A stretch of 64,000 nt of DNA. Source: Hyaloperonospora brassicae (Eukaryota; Oomycota; Peronosporomycetes; Peronosporales; Peronosporaceae). This document shows positions 9,082 to 21,117 of this stretch, in pieces. Under the pieces are notes generated by a model. That model saw only the letters and a list, made by a program, of their open reading frames with translations. It was not told where the DNA came from and ran no database searches. Location of the stretch: NCBI GenBank assembly GCA_947650285.1, contig CANTFL010000634.1:310001-374000 (forward strand). The letters run 5' to 3'. Made by a program: the position numbers and the translations under genes. Position 1 is the first letter of the stretch. Each line of letters begins with the position of its first letter.

Positions 9082-11849
9082 AATGCGCTCACGTGCGATC
9101 AATGAACTCACAGCAGTCTCTGTCTCACATCGTGACGTATCGCACGCCACGCGACGACTGCATCATCGAGTGAGTCGAAGAAGTGAAGGGCCAGAGTCTA
9201 CTTCTTCACCATCTTCTGCTAGTACTACGAACGACTTTGCATGGGACAGGCTGGCTGCTATATCGCCATGTTGGTGCAACGACCTCGGGGCGGTGACGCT
9301 TGGGGTGGAGAAACGAGGTCAGCGCCTTCCTGTCAGAGGTCAGTGCGTCTTCTGTCCAGCAGGACTGTGCTCGTGGTGGCCTTTCAAATCTGACGCACGC
9401 AGCCGTTCAAGCAAAGATTCGCCGCGCCCCTTTCCAAGCAAAAGAGCCGCCTCGGGTTCGGACGCTTCGAACAGCAGCAGCAGCAGCAGCAACAAGAGGA
9501 CGTTCTTCCACGTGGTTGTAATCATGTCTGACGACGGCCAAGAGATGCGTCGGAAGCCACGCGGAAAGGCGCATTACTGCGCTCATGTCAAACAACAGCA
9601 GATGTGACGCGGACGCGGACTCTTGCGCTCACTGTCTTCTGCAAAACGGCGTTGCCATCGCTGTCTCTGGCTTCATCATCCTAGCGATGATCCGCTTTTT
9701 TTTGCCATACTACAGGGTACGACTGGACCGAAAGCTGTGCGTGCCCACCGCAGGTAGTCAGGCGCATGGGAAGCAGGTATTGCTGCCCCCTGTTTTGACC
9801 ATATTCCAGCAGTGAAGACGCGAATCAGGACTGCACTAGTCCTTGTCAGCGAATGCAAACCGAGTTCAGCTGTTGCATGCACACGACCAATGCCGAGTGT
9901 CGCGAGAGAGATGACAGACGTTCAACGTGACCACAGACGGACTGCACGATGAGAAGAGTCGTTAGTATTGCGTGTTTATGAGCTGCGGGAGCGTGAAGCT
10001 CAAACGAGATCGGTCAATGCTTCGCCCATTAATTACGCCCGGAGCCGGTCTCGTCCAGGTAACATAGAACGCTGGCGACGTTTACGAGCTGATTCAAGGA
10101 TACGTGCCAGGATGTTCCACGACCGTTTGCAGACCGTTTCGAGCAGTATCGTTCAGCTATCTGCTCGACTCGTGCGAGCCCGTGTGGATCGATAGCTTGG
10201 AAAGGAGCTTGCTGGGCGTGTACAACAAGCAGGAAAAATCAGCTTGTTATCTGTTTGCAGGTGGTCAGTGCCATGTCTCCTCGTTTGGTCAGTTTGAGGG
10301 ATCGTGGGGGGAGTTTGCTCCGTATTGGATACTTCCTCTTCTTCGCGGCTTTGCGTCTCTTTTTCCGATGGCCGACTCGCGTGAAGCAGTAGGATGCATG
10401 CTGGAAGGGTGGCTGCCTGGAAGCTAGCTACAGTGCTGGACACAGGGTACTCGACATTGGCTTTCGTAGAGGCGAAAACTTGCTGCATGGGAAGATCGGT
10501 AGCACAGTAGCAGCGCTGCTGACGAGATAAACGCAGATACTTTCAGTCGACAAGCACGCTCGAGTGCATCGTCCAGCTACCTCTGACCGCGCCGTGCTAC
10601 CACGCAGCCCTTCAACCGTGACTTTCTTGCTGATCACGGCTGCGACGGAGTCGAAGCATCACTCACGACGATCGCTCACTCTTTTTACGTTTGCTATTTC
10701 TTGAGGCAGGTGGGTGCAGTCTCGCAGGACGGCACCCCCACTCGTGGGCTCTGTCCTTGCAGGTTTGCACCTGTCATCGCATGGGTCTGTGGAAGAGCGC
10801 AACACGTGTGAACGCTGCAGAGAACATTCGAAAGCGCGGGCTTTGCATCGCTTAACAGAATCGAAACACAGGCGTTTACACCGTCTCTAGTGCTCACGTA
10901 GGACGACGACAACGTCATTGTGCGCTTTTCTAGAGCGTCAAAGTTCGACACACGTAGTACGCGGCGCAGGTACGCGAATAGCTGTTGGACAGTCTGTCGT
11001 TCATCAGTGTGTTACGACGTTCCTCGGGACGCACATGTGCGACCGAAGTTCTTGTTCGAATGATTGCATTACTTCGCGGTACTGCGCTATCCATCATGGG
11101 AGTGCACCTGCTTCGGATTCGGAAGCGATGGGTACCGCGCGTATGCACTGAGCTGATTGTTTCCTCGTCTTCATTTGCCCATCGCGTGCGCAGAGCTTTG
11201 CTCCGGCGCTCGGAACTCTTCTGACCAGAGACACAGAATACCGCGCTGAGCAACACGTGCTGCGTAAATGAGGCAGCTGTTGCTCGCACTGTCTGCATAT
11301 ATCACTTGCAGCTGTATCGCTACGTCTCGAGACACCCGATACTTGCCACGAGCTGAGACTAAGCAATTCGGATGTAGAAGCTGCACGACAAATACGTGCA
11401 GGTCACAAGAGGGACACCACGTATTTTGCCGCGGGCGATCACACGACGACGTGTCGAAAACATCCGGCGCGATGTCGTGCCTTTCGACAGGAAGCGATGA
11501 CGTGACACGCTATTGCTCCAGCAGATGCGTTGTACTCGTTCAACATAGAGCCGCATGCAAGAATGGCCTCGCTGTGCATGCCGAGACATTTATCTCGAGT
11601 TGCGGCGTGCTGCTTTCTATGTTCGAGGGCCCATGACCGTTCGCTCGGTACGTGTGTTCGTTATGTGTGCTGGAAGAGCATGACGAGGGCGGAGGACGGA
11701 CCGCTGAGGGTACGACGTTGCAGCATAGTCACACGCGAAGCTCCTTCATTGTATTACAAATGCGCAGCGCAACGGCCAGTCAACTATAAACATATTACGA
11801 TAGATCGACTCAAAAAAATACAACCTCTCTCCCCCGCACTCGACTGAGC
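9082..11849. other. Intergenic region, decayed, no gene recognised
   Basis: About 2.8 kb between the purine tract and the second bZIP-START gene. It holds a short CAG run (9472-9491) and a plus-strand frame open from about 10067 to 10427 with partly protein-like reading (GDVYELIQGYVPG) but no known domain. Frames change often and no exon chain can be built. It may be the remains of former genes. Confidence 0.4.
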
Positions 11850-13123
11850 TCAATCGGCAGTCAGTGAGAACTGTGAGCCCACGGCCATGTTCTCCCATCG
11901 AACCGCAATAAACAGTACTTCGCGCAGCCAGAGCGAAGTTGTAGTGGCCCCGCCAAACTGGAACAGGCACTTCTCGGGCTCTTTCGGGACGTTGTAAAAC
12001 AGGTCCCAGATGTACTTTTCCACCCACATTTCAGAGCTCATCAACTTGAGGGCTGACTCCGAGTCCACATAGTGCTGCGGTTCGCCATCAACGTCCACCT
12101 CTTTGAAGTGGACAAGATCCTTATCAATGGACCGAAAGAGCAGCAAAAACCCTTCGCTAACGGGCCGCTTTGCAAGCAAGAAGATACTCTTGACTTCTCG
12201 CATGCCGTCTGCTGGCGGGGCAATGCGTCGGTACAAGAGGATCGTGTTCTCATCGATGTGCTGCAGCACGTGAAACTGCACATCCAGAGCTGAGCCATAA
12301 ATCTTCGCAAACTCCTCTGGATTCGAGAAAATCGACCAGCACCGGTCCAGCAAGACACGGGGCGACAGGCTGATTTCCTTTTGCAGCGCAAACTCCAGCT
12401 TGCACTCGCGAATCTCGCGCTGGTCTGTCCAGCCAAGAACTCGAGCCCCCGTGCTGTATTTTACTGGGTTGCGCGCAAAGCACAGCACGTCCGCTGTCGC
12501 CTCATCGATCAATTTGGCGTACGCAGATGCAGGCAGCGGCGAGATGCGGTATTGGCGAGAAGCAGGGACTCGGTGCAGCGGGACTTTTGCAGCTTCCGAG
12601 GCGTCAAGCAGCTGCCCCATCCGGCTCTCGACTTTCATGTGGCACGCATTAAGCTGATACAGGCGGTCGTTCTCCTGTCGATACAATTTCTTGAGTTCCG
12701 TAGCCTTGAGGTACTTCTGCATCGTCAGCGTCTGGGCGCTGCCGGCCGTCTGCGCTCGCTCGTCGTACAGCTGCTGGGGCAGCCGTTTCCCCATTTCCAA
12801 TAGCAACATGGACGAGTACTGGTGGTCGAGGTCGTCCAGCTCCCGTCGGAGGTTCTCCAGTGTCGTCTGTTGCAATCGATGTTCACAGCCAAACAAGTTA
12901 TAACCACCGCATTCAAACATGAGCACAACTTCCTATGATGACCAGTCGACCGTCGCGACCGCAGGACGGCGGCCGCGACAGCGAGCAGCGCACAACGCAC
13001 GAGTTTCTTCTTGTACGACTTCTTGACGTATTCGCGGTGCTTGAGGCGCTTGCGCTCCGACAGTTTCGCCGCGTCGGCAACAGCCGTGAGGTCCTTTGTC
13101 GGCGTCGTGACGGCGTCGTCCAT
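11850..13123 (-). CDS. bZIP plus START-like protein
   Basis: Two exons: 13001-13123 (ATG at 13123) and 11850-12866, joined by a 134-nt intron (GTGCGT donor, CAACAG acceptor) at phase 0; total 379 residues. Exon 1 ends in a basic region LKHREYVKKSYKKKL; exon 2 begins TTLENLRRELDDLDHQY, so the intron again separates basic region and coiled coil, as in the gene at 5667-7194. The Asn of the canonical basic region is His here and the Arg is Tyr. From about residue 170 a START-like domain follows (LLDRCWSIFSNPEEFAKIYG, FHVLQHIDENTILLYR, ending VRWEN). Same gene family as the 5667-7194 copy, this one intact. Likely a nuclear regulator; the START ligand is unknown. Earlier in-frame codons (GTG at 13135) are not ATG, so I start at 13123. 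Confidence 0.85.
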
Positions 13124-14739
13124 GTCGATCGCCACACGCTCTGAACTTTTTCCGAAATTCGTTTTGTCCGAATTCCGAGCAGTGGACGGAGTACTAAGTC
13201 TGACAGGTTTTAACGGCCTCCTCTTTGTCGATCGATGGAACAGCTGCTACCGGTCAGAATCGCAATCCGGTAATAATCGGTCGGGTGTGCCACGGAGCGG
13301 TGTAATTTTCGACAAACGCGGGCGAGTCGCAGGCGGATAAGAGCCTGACGTTGGTGGGGGCAGTGGTAGTCGAGACTGCAAGTGCGTGTGGAGAGGCAGC
13401 GAAAACGAAAAAGATGTTGGCGAGTGAAAGTGTGAGCGATGAATCGAAAGGGCGTTGGACACACGTGACGGACGCGAAACAATTTGTTGCGCTGCAGTCG
13501 ACTTCTGTAGCGGATCTCGCAGCAAGTCGACAGCTGCTGTCAACCTCTGACGACACATACATTATAGCGATTGACACCAGTTGTCGCAAACGCCCGACTT
13601 TCGATCGTCGAGAGTTGAATGAACTGCAGCGCGATTCGTTCGATCGACTCTGTATACTGCTGCTGTGGTCAATGAGGAAGATAAAGCCTGACTGACGCCT
13701 TGTTGCAGTGATGTCGGAATCGACATGTTACAAAGACACGCCGATCTCCTCGTCGCCTGTTGACATGTTGTCGATTGCGCGCACTTTCTCGACTGACAAC
13801 AACAGCTTACTGGATAGAAGTGCGGTCCCTTTTTGAGGCGGCATTTGGTCTACAGCTCGTGCGACACGTGTCTACTGCCGAGGAGGTTACCGGGGCCGCC
13901 ATCTTCAAGTCGGCTCTCGGTCCTTGTAGCCGACTGACAAGTCAGGGAAGGCGTAGAGACAAGCTCCTCTATTAGCGATCCAGAAACTCTTGCTGCGCTG
14001 GAAACACCCCGTTAGGCGCCACCGCGTTGTCACGGGATGTGTAACAAAAGGGACAGCAGCTAATGTGAATCACTTGGCGAATAACTGCCTGCTGAAGAGC
14101 ACGCATGTTCTCGTAAGCACATTCAGTTGCTGCTCTGCTTCCTAAATGCAACAAAGTCAAAACGAACATCTGCTGCACGGATGTACACTCTTGGCTTTGA
14201 GTCTTTCAGACTTTCAGACTTCCGGGCTGTCACTTACAGGGCATAAAGATACAAAAGGACAAGGCCCCTGCGTATCGTTGTACCCTGCAAGACACGACAG
14301 GACTGGGACGCTAGAAAATGTCGAATGAGCGTCTCTATTTAATCAGATGGACGAAGTACGAGCTACATCGGGCTTGCAGGGCTTTTGCGCGTATAGTAAA
14401 TGTTGCATGTACGCGCGTGTGACAAAAACGCCCGCCTGTGCCTTACTGCCTTGTCACATCGCTGGAATACCCGAACAAACGACTGCTGTCGTATGCTGTA
14501 CCATACACCACTGGCGATTCGAGGATACAATGACTTAACTCGCCTTCCGCCAGAGAAACAACGGTCTAGAACGGAGTGCCAGACGCTTGTCCTGACGCAG
14601 TACGCCAGCTATCAACACTGGCCACAATGTAGACAGGTGTCGCAATACCTCACGAACACTGAATGTGAGAGGCAGGTGAGTCTACTAAACGAGCACTTGA
14701 TGAAGAAGGAAAAACAGCACTGTAGTAGACATACGGTAG
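13124..14739. other. Gene-free stretch
   Basis: No recognisable gene. The longest frame (13351-13695, 114 codons) is hydrophilic but has no motif. The part next to 13123 should contain the promoter of the bZIP-START gene. Confidence 0.45.
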
Positions 14740-15034
14740 AAGTTTCGTTTAGTACATCTTTTTTGTCTTACTTTGCCGCTATTACTCTACATTTTCCTGC
14801 AATGCCCCCTCGCTCGCCACCCATTACACGTGTCTAGCAGCGATTGGTGGGGTTTTGGCGGACATTTTGGCCTCCGTCAACCAATGAGTGGAGCAGAGCC
14901 GAGTATTTCCTTCGACGGTAATATTCCCGTTATATTTAAGAAAACGGAAGATATTATAAAATATTGTCAATCAAGACAATTGTCGTTTTAATCCATTTTG
15001 GTGCCAATGACGTATAACGGGCTCACCATGCTAC
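14740..15034 (-). mobile_element. Decayed solo LTR, gypsy-2-like family
   Basis: Landmarks match the LTR at 60523-60967 in the same order: CCACCCATT, then CAGCGATTGG, and near the end TAACGGGCTCACC followed by CTACA. The spacing has drifted and the terminal TGTAAC block is damaged. The left border is approximate. A small hairpin (ATTGTC-AATCAA-GACAAT) is near 14967. Confidence 0.55.
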
Positions 15035-18000
15035 ACGATCAGACTATGTACAATCTACGCGCTGTGTTCGCTTGATCTTTAGAATGGAGAAGCTTTAAGA
15101 AGAAGGTATCTTGAATGAGATAAGCGATCACTTTCCCTGGTTCAGTATAAGACAAGAAACATTTTACGTAAAATGAGTCACACTGGCGGGATATAATCCA
15201 TATTATGAAACATCGATGTATCAGTTTGTCGTCACCGACGTGTGACAAAGCTAGGCCCTGCACTATGCAAAAAATATGTAATATGCATCAGACTAGAGCT
15301 AAAAATGTCCCGTCTTTCGTTGCGTAAATTGATGTCAGATGGCACGTAAAACTTATACAATGATAGTGTAAGCTACTTATGGAATGGGGCACTAGTGGCT
15401 ACGCACTGACTGTTGTAAGAGCGCGACTGATGACGATGTTGAAGGGGCGCGATGCTAGGAACGTGCGGAGCATCTCATGGATTTACATACATGATCGGTT
15501 GTGAGGGACAAACAGGTAAGTGCCGATAACAAGCCCGAAATAAATCTAGTTTCTCATTTTTTACCATTGAGAAAGTGCCAGCAACCAACACTGAATTTAG
15601 TACATAGCTAATACTCTCTGACAACAGTGTGGGCTAGTGTCCTGCTAGTTACGTACACGTACGCAGAGGAAGGACAACGCAAAGTAGTAGAAAAAGTAAA
15701 ATGCTTAGTAAAATTAATCGAGTCCTGAATTTGTCCCATCAACAAGTCCAAACTTTAATTTATCGATTTACAATCATTTATAGTGACATCTGATCACGAC
15801 CTATTGCGCGCGTCAAGTAGATATCAGTGTATTATTAATGATGGCCGATATCAACCATTGAGTAGACCATTGAATCACCGCAACGTTTCAATGTAGGTAA
15901 TGATGTTGCGGAAACAATATCCAATATTGTAATCTTTATTGCCTAAACCTTACAAATAGGCAATATATAGCAACAGGATCACCATAGTAAAACCTACACA
16001 TAAAGGTTTGTATCGGGGACCTCGGTTCCACACGTGCACGTTAATGTGCAGATAAATTGCTGTCAACTGAACTAGACAAGCTTAATAGATAAGAAGTTGC
16101 AAATAAAATAACAACAGCTCTATATACTTCCTTCTGGTTTGGAGTAAATCAATCGTTTATACTGCAGATAGCAAAGTGAGCGCAAACTGAGTACATAGAG
16201 ATAGGCGTTTTGTAACTTTACTCAACCTGATAAATGTAAAGATAGGTGCTCTGTATATTTATGCACAAAATATCGGAAAGTTTCATGATCAATATAAAGT
16301 GCTGCGCTTTGTTGTAGAACAAAAGATATTGTCCCCAAGTACTTCCAATCTTATTTATGCATGGTATTTCACCTTGGAATGCTTAATTCTTATAGCACGT
16401 ACACAATATGGAGCTGCAAACGTGTCTATCTGATCTCTTCAGTGATTTCATATGCAGCTGGTGCTTGTGAGTGAATCGTAATTGACAGCAAAGATACGCG
16501 TGTGGGAAGCAAGATTTCATACTCAAACGTAAATGCGATTATTTCTGGCATGCAAAGCCAGTCTTTCCTTATTTGCGTCAAATAATCAAAGTTTACGCGC
16601 AAGACGTCGAAATGTCAAAGCCTAGGCTATTTTGAGAAATCTTAGACACGCAGCTGCTTATATTGTACTTTCAGATCCTTCTCAATCTATATTTTCGCCT
16701 CTTTACATACTTTCGCGGGACCCAGACATGCAGCTTCTTAAATTAGGATCAGGCTACTATTTACCTAGCTTTCGCATCTTCTACATCTTCCGCCATATTG
16801 ACATGCACATGTTTGTAGGCAGTCGAGTAATAAGCCAAGAGTGGGCGGGAAAGGTGATAAAAAAGACACGTGCCTTACATATGCGTCTTTCATCATTAGA
16901 CTTAGTAGACTTTTTTAATGATATGCTCGTTAGTACGAAAGTTTACTGTTCTTTTCACAGCAAAGTAGTTGAATAAACGCTAGGCACAGCAAATGTTTGT
17001 CCATAAGCCCTAAATATTCGATAAACTTACACATTGATTTCATGTTTACGTGTATTTATAGTGCAAGCATGATTTGATTGACAAAATGATATAGCATTTG
17101 CGCCGAGACTTTATTTTAGTCGTCAACGATAAAACCACAAAGAATCGTTGGCGAAGATTGGGTCAATTAATCTTTTGGAATGAGAGAGAGTAAAATGAGC
17201 TACAAAAATCAGACTATAGTTGCAGCGGGGATTATGCGATGTCAATACAATGGTCAGATGCAGAATAACGCAGACGAATAACGGATTTCTGAGGCTGTAG
17301 AGCAGCTACAACAGCTCCATTTCCAGATAAGTCTTTGATCTTAACTATCTACTTCGTTTTTTAGCAAGAACAAGACGACGAGTCTACTTAGCTCGCTGAC
17401 CTTTTGAACCTGGTCCAAGGGACGTTTACGACTCAACATAATATGGACACAATTACTAACGAGTACATCATTTAAAATGTCTATTAAGTCTAAAGACTAA
17501 AGACGCCTTAGTAAGGCATATTTCTTTTATATTTAAAATGCGAGCTAGTGTTTCGTAATTTGTTACATGAAGATGAATCCTGCATATTTACCAAAATGTA
17601 AGATTTTACTTTCTATTAGAGTAAGACTTGATACTTATCATTGGTGGCTAAAGCGACATTGATTAAATAAGTGGTACATCACATGCTACACGCACCTAAG
17701 CCGTTGTTGTATCATAGTGATAGTGTTGGGTGTGGAGATATTATAGCGAACACTCCCTTTCGGGTCGACGCCCCAGCTGCCAGGTTGGTAGTTATGGAGG
17801 AGAATTGTATGGGTACACTAAGTTCGAGAAGAATTTCAGTCGTTGAGAGCAGGACAGAGAAAGATCTTACTGCTAGATTGATAAAGCCACTGACGAGTCT
17901 TTTGGCAGGGGGCCGAAACGCGTCTGGAGCGCTTTTTTATATAGTAGTCATTCACCATACTTTATTCATTTCCTACAGATAGCATGTTACAAAGGTTGCG

Positions 18001-18035
18001 TAGAATAAGTGGCGATGTATTGGACGCTCGAAGCG
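15035..18035. other. AT-rich gene-free island
   Basis: Three kilobases that are visibly AT-richer than the host genes, with few frames over 60 codons. The longest are 16632-16976 and 17671-17982, and neither is recognised. It runs straight up to the target site of gypsy-1. Likely old, mutated repeat DNA, but I found no LTR or transposase remains in it. Confidence 0.5.
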
Positions 18036-18040
18036 GTTTC
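18036..18040. repeat. Target-site duplication GTTTC, left copy
   Basis: Identical to 26069-26073, directly outside the other LTR. Five bases is the usual Ty3/gypsy duplication length. It fixes the element borders. Confidence 0.85.
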
Positions 18041-18514
18041 TGTAGCGGAGCTCCACAGCTCCTTAAGTCAGATAAAGACCTAATGCTCAACGAGCAACTT
18101 TGGTGGAGAGAACCCGACTCAGAGAGTGTACAAGCTCGAGAGCTTACGGTCCCGGTTCCAGGGGACCCATCGATTCAAAAGAATCACAGCACAGAGTGAT
18201 CAGGAGCAGCTACCTTCACAGATATTGACAGCTCCTAACGACCAAAGACGTCTCGTGAGGCACGTATATTAAGTGATCAAAAGGGGAACTGAACTTTATT
18301 TATTTTAATGTAAAAGAACACCTTAAAAAACGTACTGAATCGAAACACGAATGTTGTGATTAATACCTCTAAAAGAATCTCTTAATTCGGTGGCTGACAC
18401 GCGTCAGCCTTCGACAATCGATATGGTGTTCTTATATTATCTTTTATGGGACTCCGTCCCCTTGTGTAACTCACACAGATTGTGTAAGTCGCACATGTGG
18501 TGTACCGTGTTATA
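18041..18514 (-). repeat. 3' LTR of gypsy-1
   Basis: Direct repeat of 25594-26068. Plus-strand start TGTAGCG; the distal end (GTGTTATA) is a mutated form of the GTTACA end in the other copy. It contains TATTTATTTTAATG, AT-rich sequence that may hold promoter or polyadenylation signals, and small hairpins such as GGCTGAC-ACGC-GTCAGCC. Confidence 0.88.
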
Positions 18515-18525
18515 CCCTCCCCCCA
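18515..18525 (-). other. Polypurine tract of gypsy-1
   Basis: On the minus strand GGGGGGAGGG lies directly against the 3' LTR. This is where plus-strand DNA synthesis is primed in LTR elements, and it confirms the element's minus orientation. Confidence 0.8.
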
Positions 18526-18619
18526 GACTGACGTTACCACGAAACCTCAATCGACTTCTATTCTTGAAGAGATCGGTGTGTGTGATATTTCCTCGCGTTT
18601 TACCAAAATACTAAACACC

Positions 18620-19463
18620 ATGGCATCGCCACCACACGAGTCTCCAACTCTTTCGTCAAACTCGGCCTTGATGAGGAGCTGGGCTACAATAGCGATACAG
18701 ATGTCCATGGTGACGAACAGTCATTGTCCGACCCACCTGTGCCCGAGGTACGACCTCCTTCATCAACCAATCCGTTCGTTGAACGTGGTGTCACCACCGC
18801 GCCAATGGCGCATCATCATGTAAACGATGCAGGTGAACGCATCATCACCAATTCGCTCGACGAGCAGCAAAAGTTAATTCTTCAGCGAAAGAAGAGTGCT
18901 CTTCGTCGCTCTCACACTTAGAGGGTCATTAAAAGCTGGAGCGGTTATGTGTTCTCAACATCAGACGTGGCGCAACTTATCTGTCAAACAGAAGGCCGTA
19001 GCCTTTCAACATGGGTCATTGGCACAGAGGATACGTCGTCTGAAGACATCGTCTTCTGCCAGGTTCTGCATGAGAGGTATCTCGAACCGATCTTGACCAC
19101 ACAAGGTTAGTAAAAGCCACCATTTGAGAGCTTGGCTTGTATATTTCGGTTCGACCGATTAAGGGCGTGCCCATCTTGTTGTTGGCCGGTGAGCTTACTG
19201 AAGAGGAGGACAACCAGTTCGTCCGCTGGGTGTACCGCAAGCGGAACCTCAGCAGTATGAAAGCTCTAAAAGCAAGTGCCAATATGGCCGATGTTTGTCT
19301 GGGACGAAAACTTCGGTACAAATACCCCAAGCTCAAGGCCAGAGGCCAGTTGCACAATCGCACATGCTATGCTGCGGCTACGCCAGTATCCACGGGTTCC
19401 AAACCTGAGGTGCAGAACAACCAGCTTCCACCACTATTGGTGAGAAGCGATCTCGGTCGATGA
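18620..19463 (+). pseudogene. Antisense coding-like region inside gypsy-1
   Basis: Between the chromodomain and the polypurine tract the plus strand, opposite to gag-pol, reads like protein in three consecutive blocks. Block 1 starts with ATG at 18620 (MASPPHESPTL) and shifts frame near 18650. Block 2 is open from 18655 to 19110 except for one TAG at 18919 (LDEELGYNSDTDVHGDEQ; later LICQTEGRSLSTWVIGTEDT). Block 3, 19137-19463, reads VRPIKGVPILLLAGELTEEE then a basic helix-like part. Charged, balanced composition contrasts with the Ser/Leu/Arg-rich shadow on the minus strand. No family is recognised. Some plant Ty3/gypsy elements are known to carry an extra antisense ORF in this place; a captured host gene is the other option. 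Confidence 0.45.
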
Positions 19464-19489
19464 ATGATCTTGCCACGACGTTCAAAAAC

Positions 19490-19732
19490 ATCCATGGCGT
19501 ATGGGCGATCCTACTGAAGGGGTATCTCATATTCTCATGAGTATTCCGACTCCGGGTACACTCGCCACTTCACCAGGTACTGGTATTGACCCTGACGACG
19601 ACGTCGTTTCAGGAGTCTCTCCGCATGGATCCGGTTGTTCCCTTGCTCATCGAGCAGCGTCGATGGTGGTCGGTATACCGAAGGAGGAGAATGGGAAGGT
19701 GCTTTTTGAGCTAAGTGGTCTCCGTGAGACAT
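19490..19732 (-). pseudogene. Gypsy-1 chromodomain
   Basis: The frame contains HAERLLKRRRRQGQYQYLVK followed by WRVYPESEYS, the core of a chromodomain (Y-L-V-K-W-R-x-Y-P). Just after this the expected Trp of the SWE motif is a TGA stop (19535-19537). Such domains at the integrase C-terminus direct integration to particular chromatin. It belongs to the chromovirus type. Confidence 0.8.
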
Positions 19733-19857
19733 TGGGTAAGGTCCAGAGTGCGCTCGACGTGACGCAGTCTCGCGTCCTGGCGCTGAAGTCGGTCACACCG
19801 GATAGAGGCTCAGCTTGACCTCCTAATGCGGATTTAGCATCCGATGGCAAGGCCAAC

Positions 19858-20845
19858 TTACGCGGCGCAAGCGCCTCTAAGTTCACGTGGACGGATCTGG
19901 ATACGGCATAAGCAAGCCGACGTAGAACACAGGGTGTGTGCGAAGTTTGCGCGTAAGGTCGAGCGTATACGCAAGCTCCTTCTTAGCGACGACCGTGAAT
20001 TGACCAATAAAACGCAGAAGAAACTTTTTCTTGAAGACAGTGGATAACACATTTGTAGGTAAGTTTTGGCATTAAGTAGAACTTGGTCTCCGACCTTATA
20101 ACGTTCAATAAAACCTCTGCCTTTAGCATCATCTTGTTTCTTCTGCTTGCCTTGGCAATAAGCCAGTGCGCCACGCATGTCGCAAGATCTACAATCGTGC
20201 TGCGAGAAACTCGCTTACCTGTTTGTTAACAGCAGCAGGGCAGATAATTGCGAGACAATCGGACATCTCTCCCCCACCAAGCTTTGAACCACGGAGTGGT
20301 AGTGTTAAGGGAATGCGAGAGTGTGTGAGGCCGTCTAGATAAAACAGAGTAAAGCCTGAAGAGGCATGGTCCGCGTTGTTTAACGAAAACTCAACGACTG
20401 GGATCATCGAGCTCCAACGTTTTGCCTTTAGCACAAACATGACGCAAGATATCACCGATAACGCGCTTCATTCGCTCGGTTTGATCATCGGCCTGCGGAT
20501 GATCCGCTGTGGACATGTCCAATCGTGTGCCGAGCACCTTGAAGACGGACTTCCAAAAGTTACCAGTGAAGCAGGGTCTCGATCAGAGACAATTGCCACA
20601 GGAAAAGCGTGTTGGCAAAACACTCTATCGATAAACATCGTTGCTGTACTTTCACTATCAACGGTATCTGACACAGCCGTTAAGTGAGCCATCTTGCTCA
20701 AACGGTCACCAAAGACCACATTACCCGTATTGCCATGTGCGTCTTTCGGTAAACCGAACAGAAAATCCATGCTGATGGACTCCCAACACCCCGAGGGTAT
20801 GGGTAGACTAGCTAGCATCGCATCCACATGCGCTGAGTGTTTCAC
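19858..20845 (-). pseudogene. Gypsy-1 integrase, broken
   Basis: In pieces: the catalytic core 20468-20845 (SISMDFLFGLPKDAHG; second acidic motif IVSDRDP), a central piece 20189-20455 (PVVEFSLNNADHASSGFTLF) and the C-terminal module at about 19900-20178 (VGDQVLLNAKTYL; then RTHPVFYVGLL in another frame). At least two frameshifts separate them. The order core, C-terminal module, chromodomain is the normal one. Confidence 0.82.
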
Positions 20846-21117
20846 CCGTTGACACGTTTGTCACGTACGCACATATGTGCTCACCCATTTGTTAAAAATT
20901 TGGGCCACCAATAGCATCGTTTAACTGAGCCATAGGTCTTCTCACGACCGAGGTGACCACTCACAGCAGTATCATGTGCCTCATAGAGGATCCGATACTT
21001 CAATCACTCATCATGAGGGACAACAATGCGAGGAATATCCTCAACATCTGTGCTATTGAACAGCAAGCCTTTATCGATGGAATATCGATGTAGCCTCGCA
21101 CGTAAGAGTACCGACAA

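Noticed and set aside
19501..20047. Plus frames of 105 and 67 codons over the gypsy-1 chromodomain and integrase end
   Set aside because: The minus strand carries recognisable chromodomain and integrase motifs, so these are shadows, unlike the region 18620-19463.
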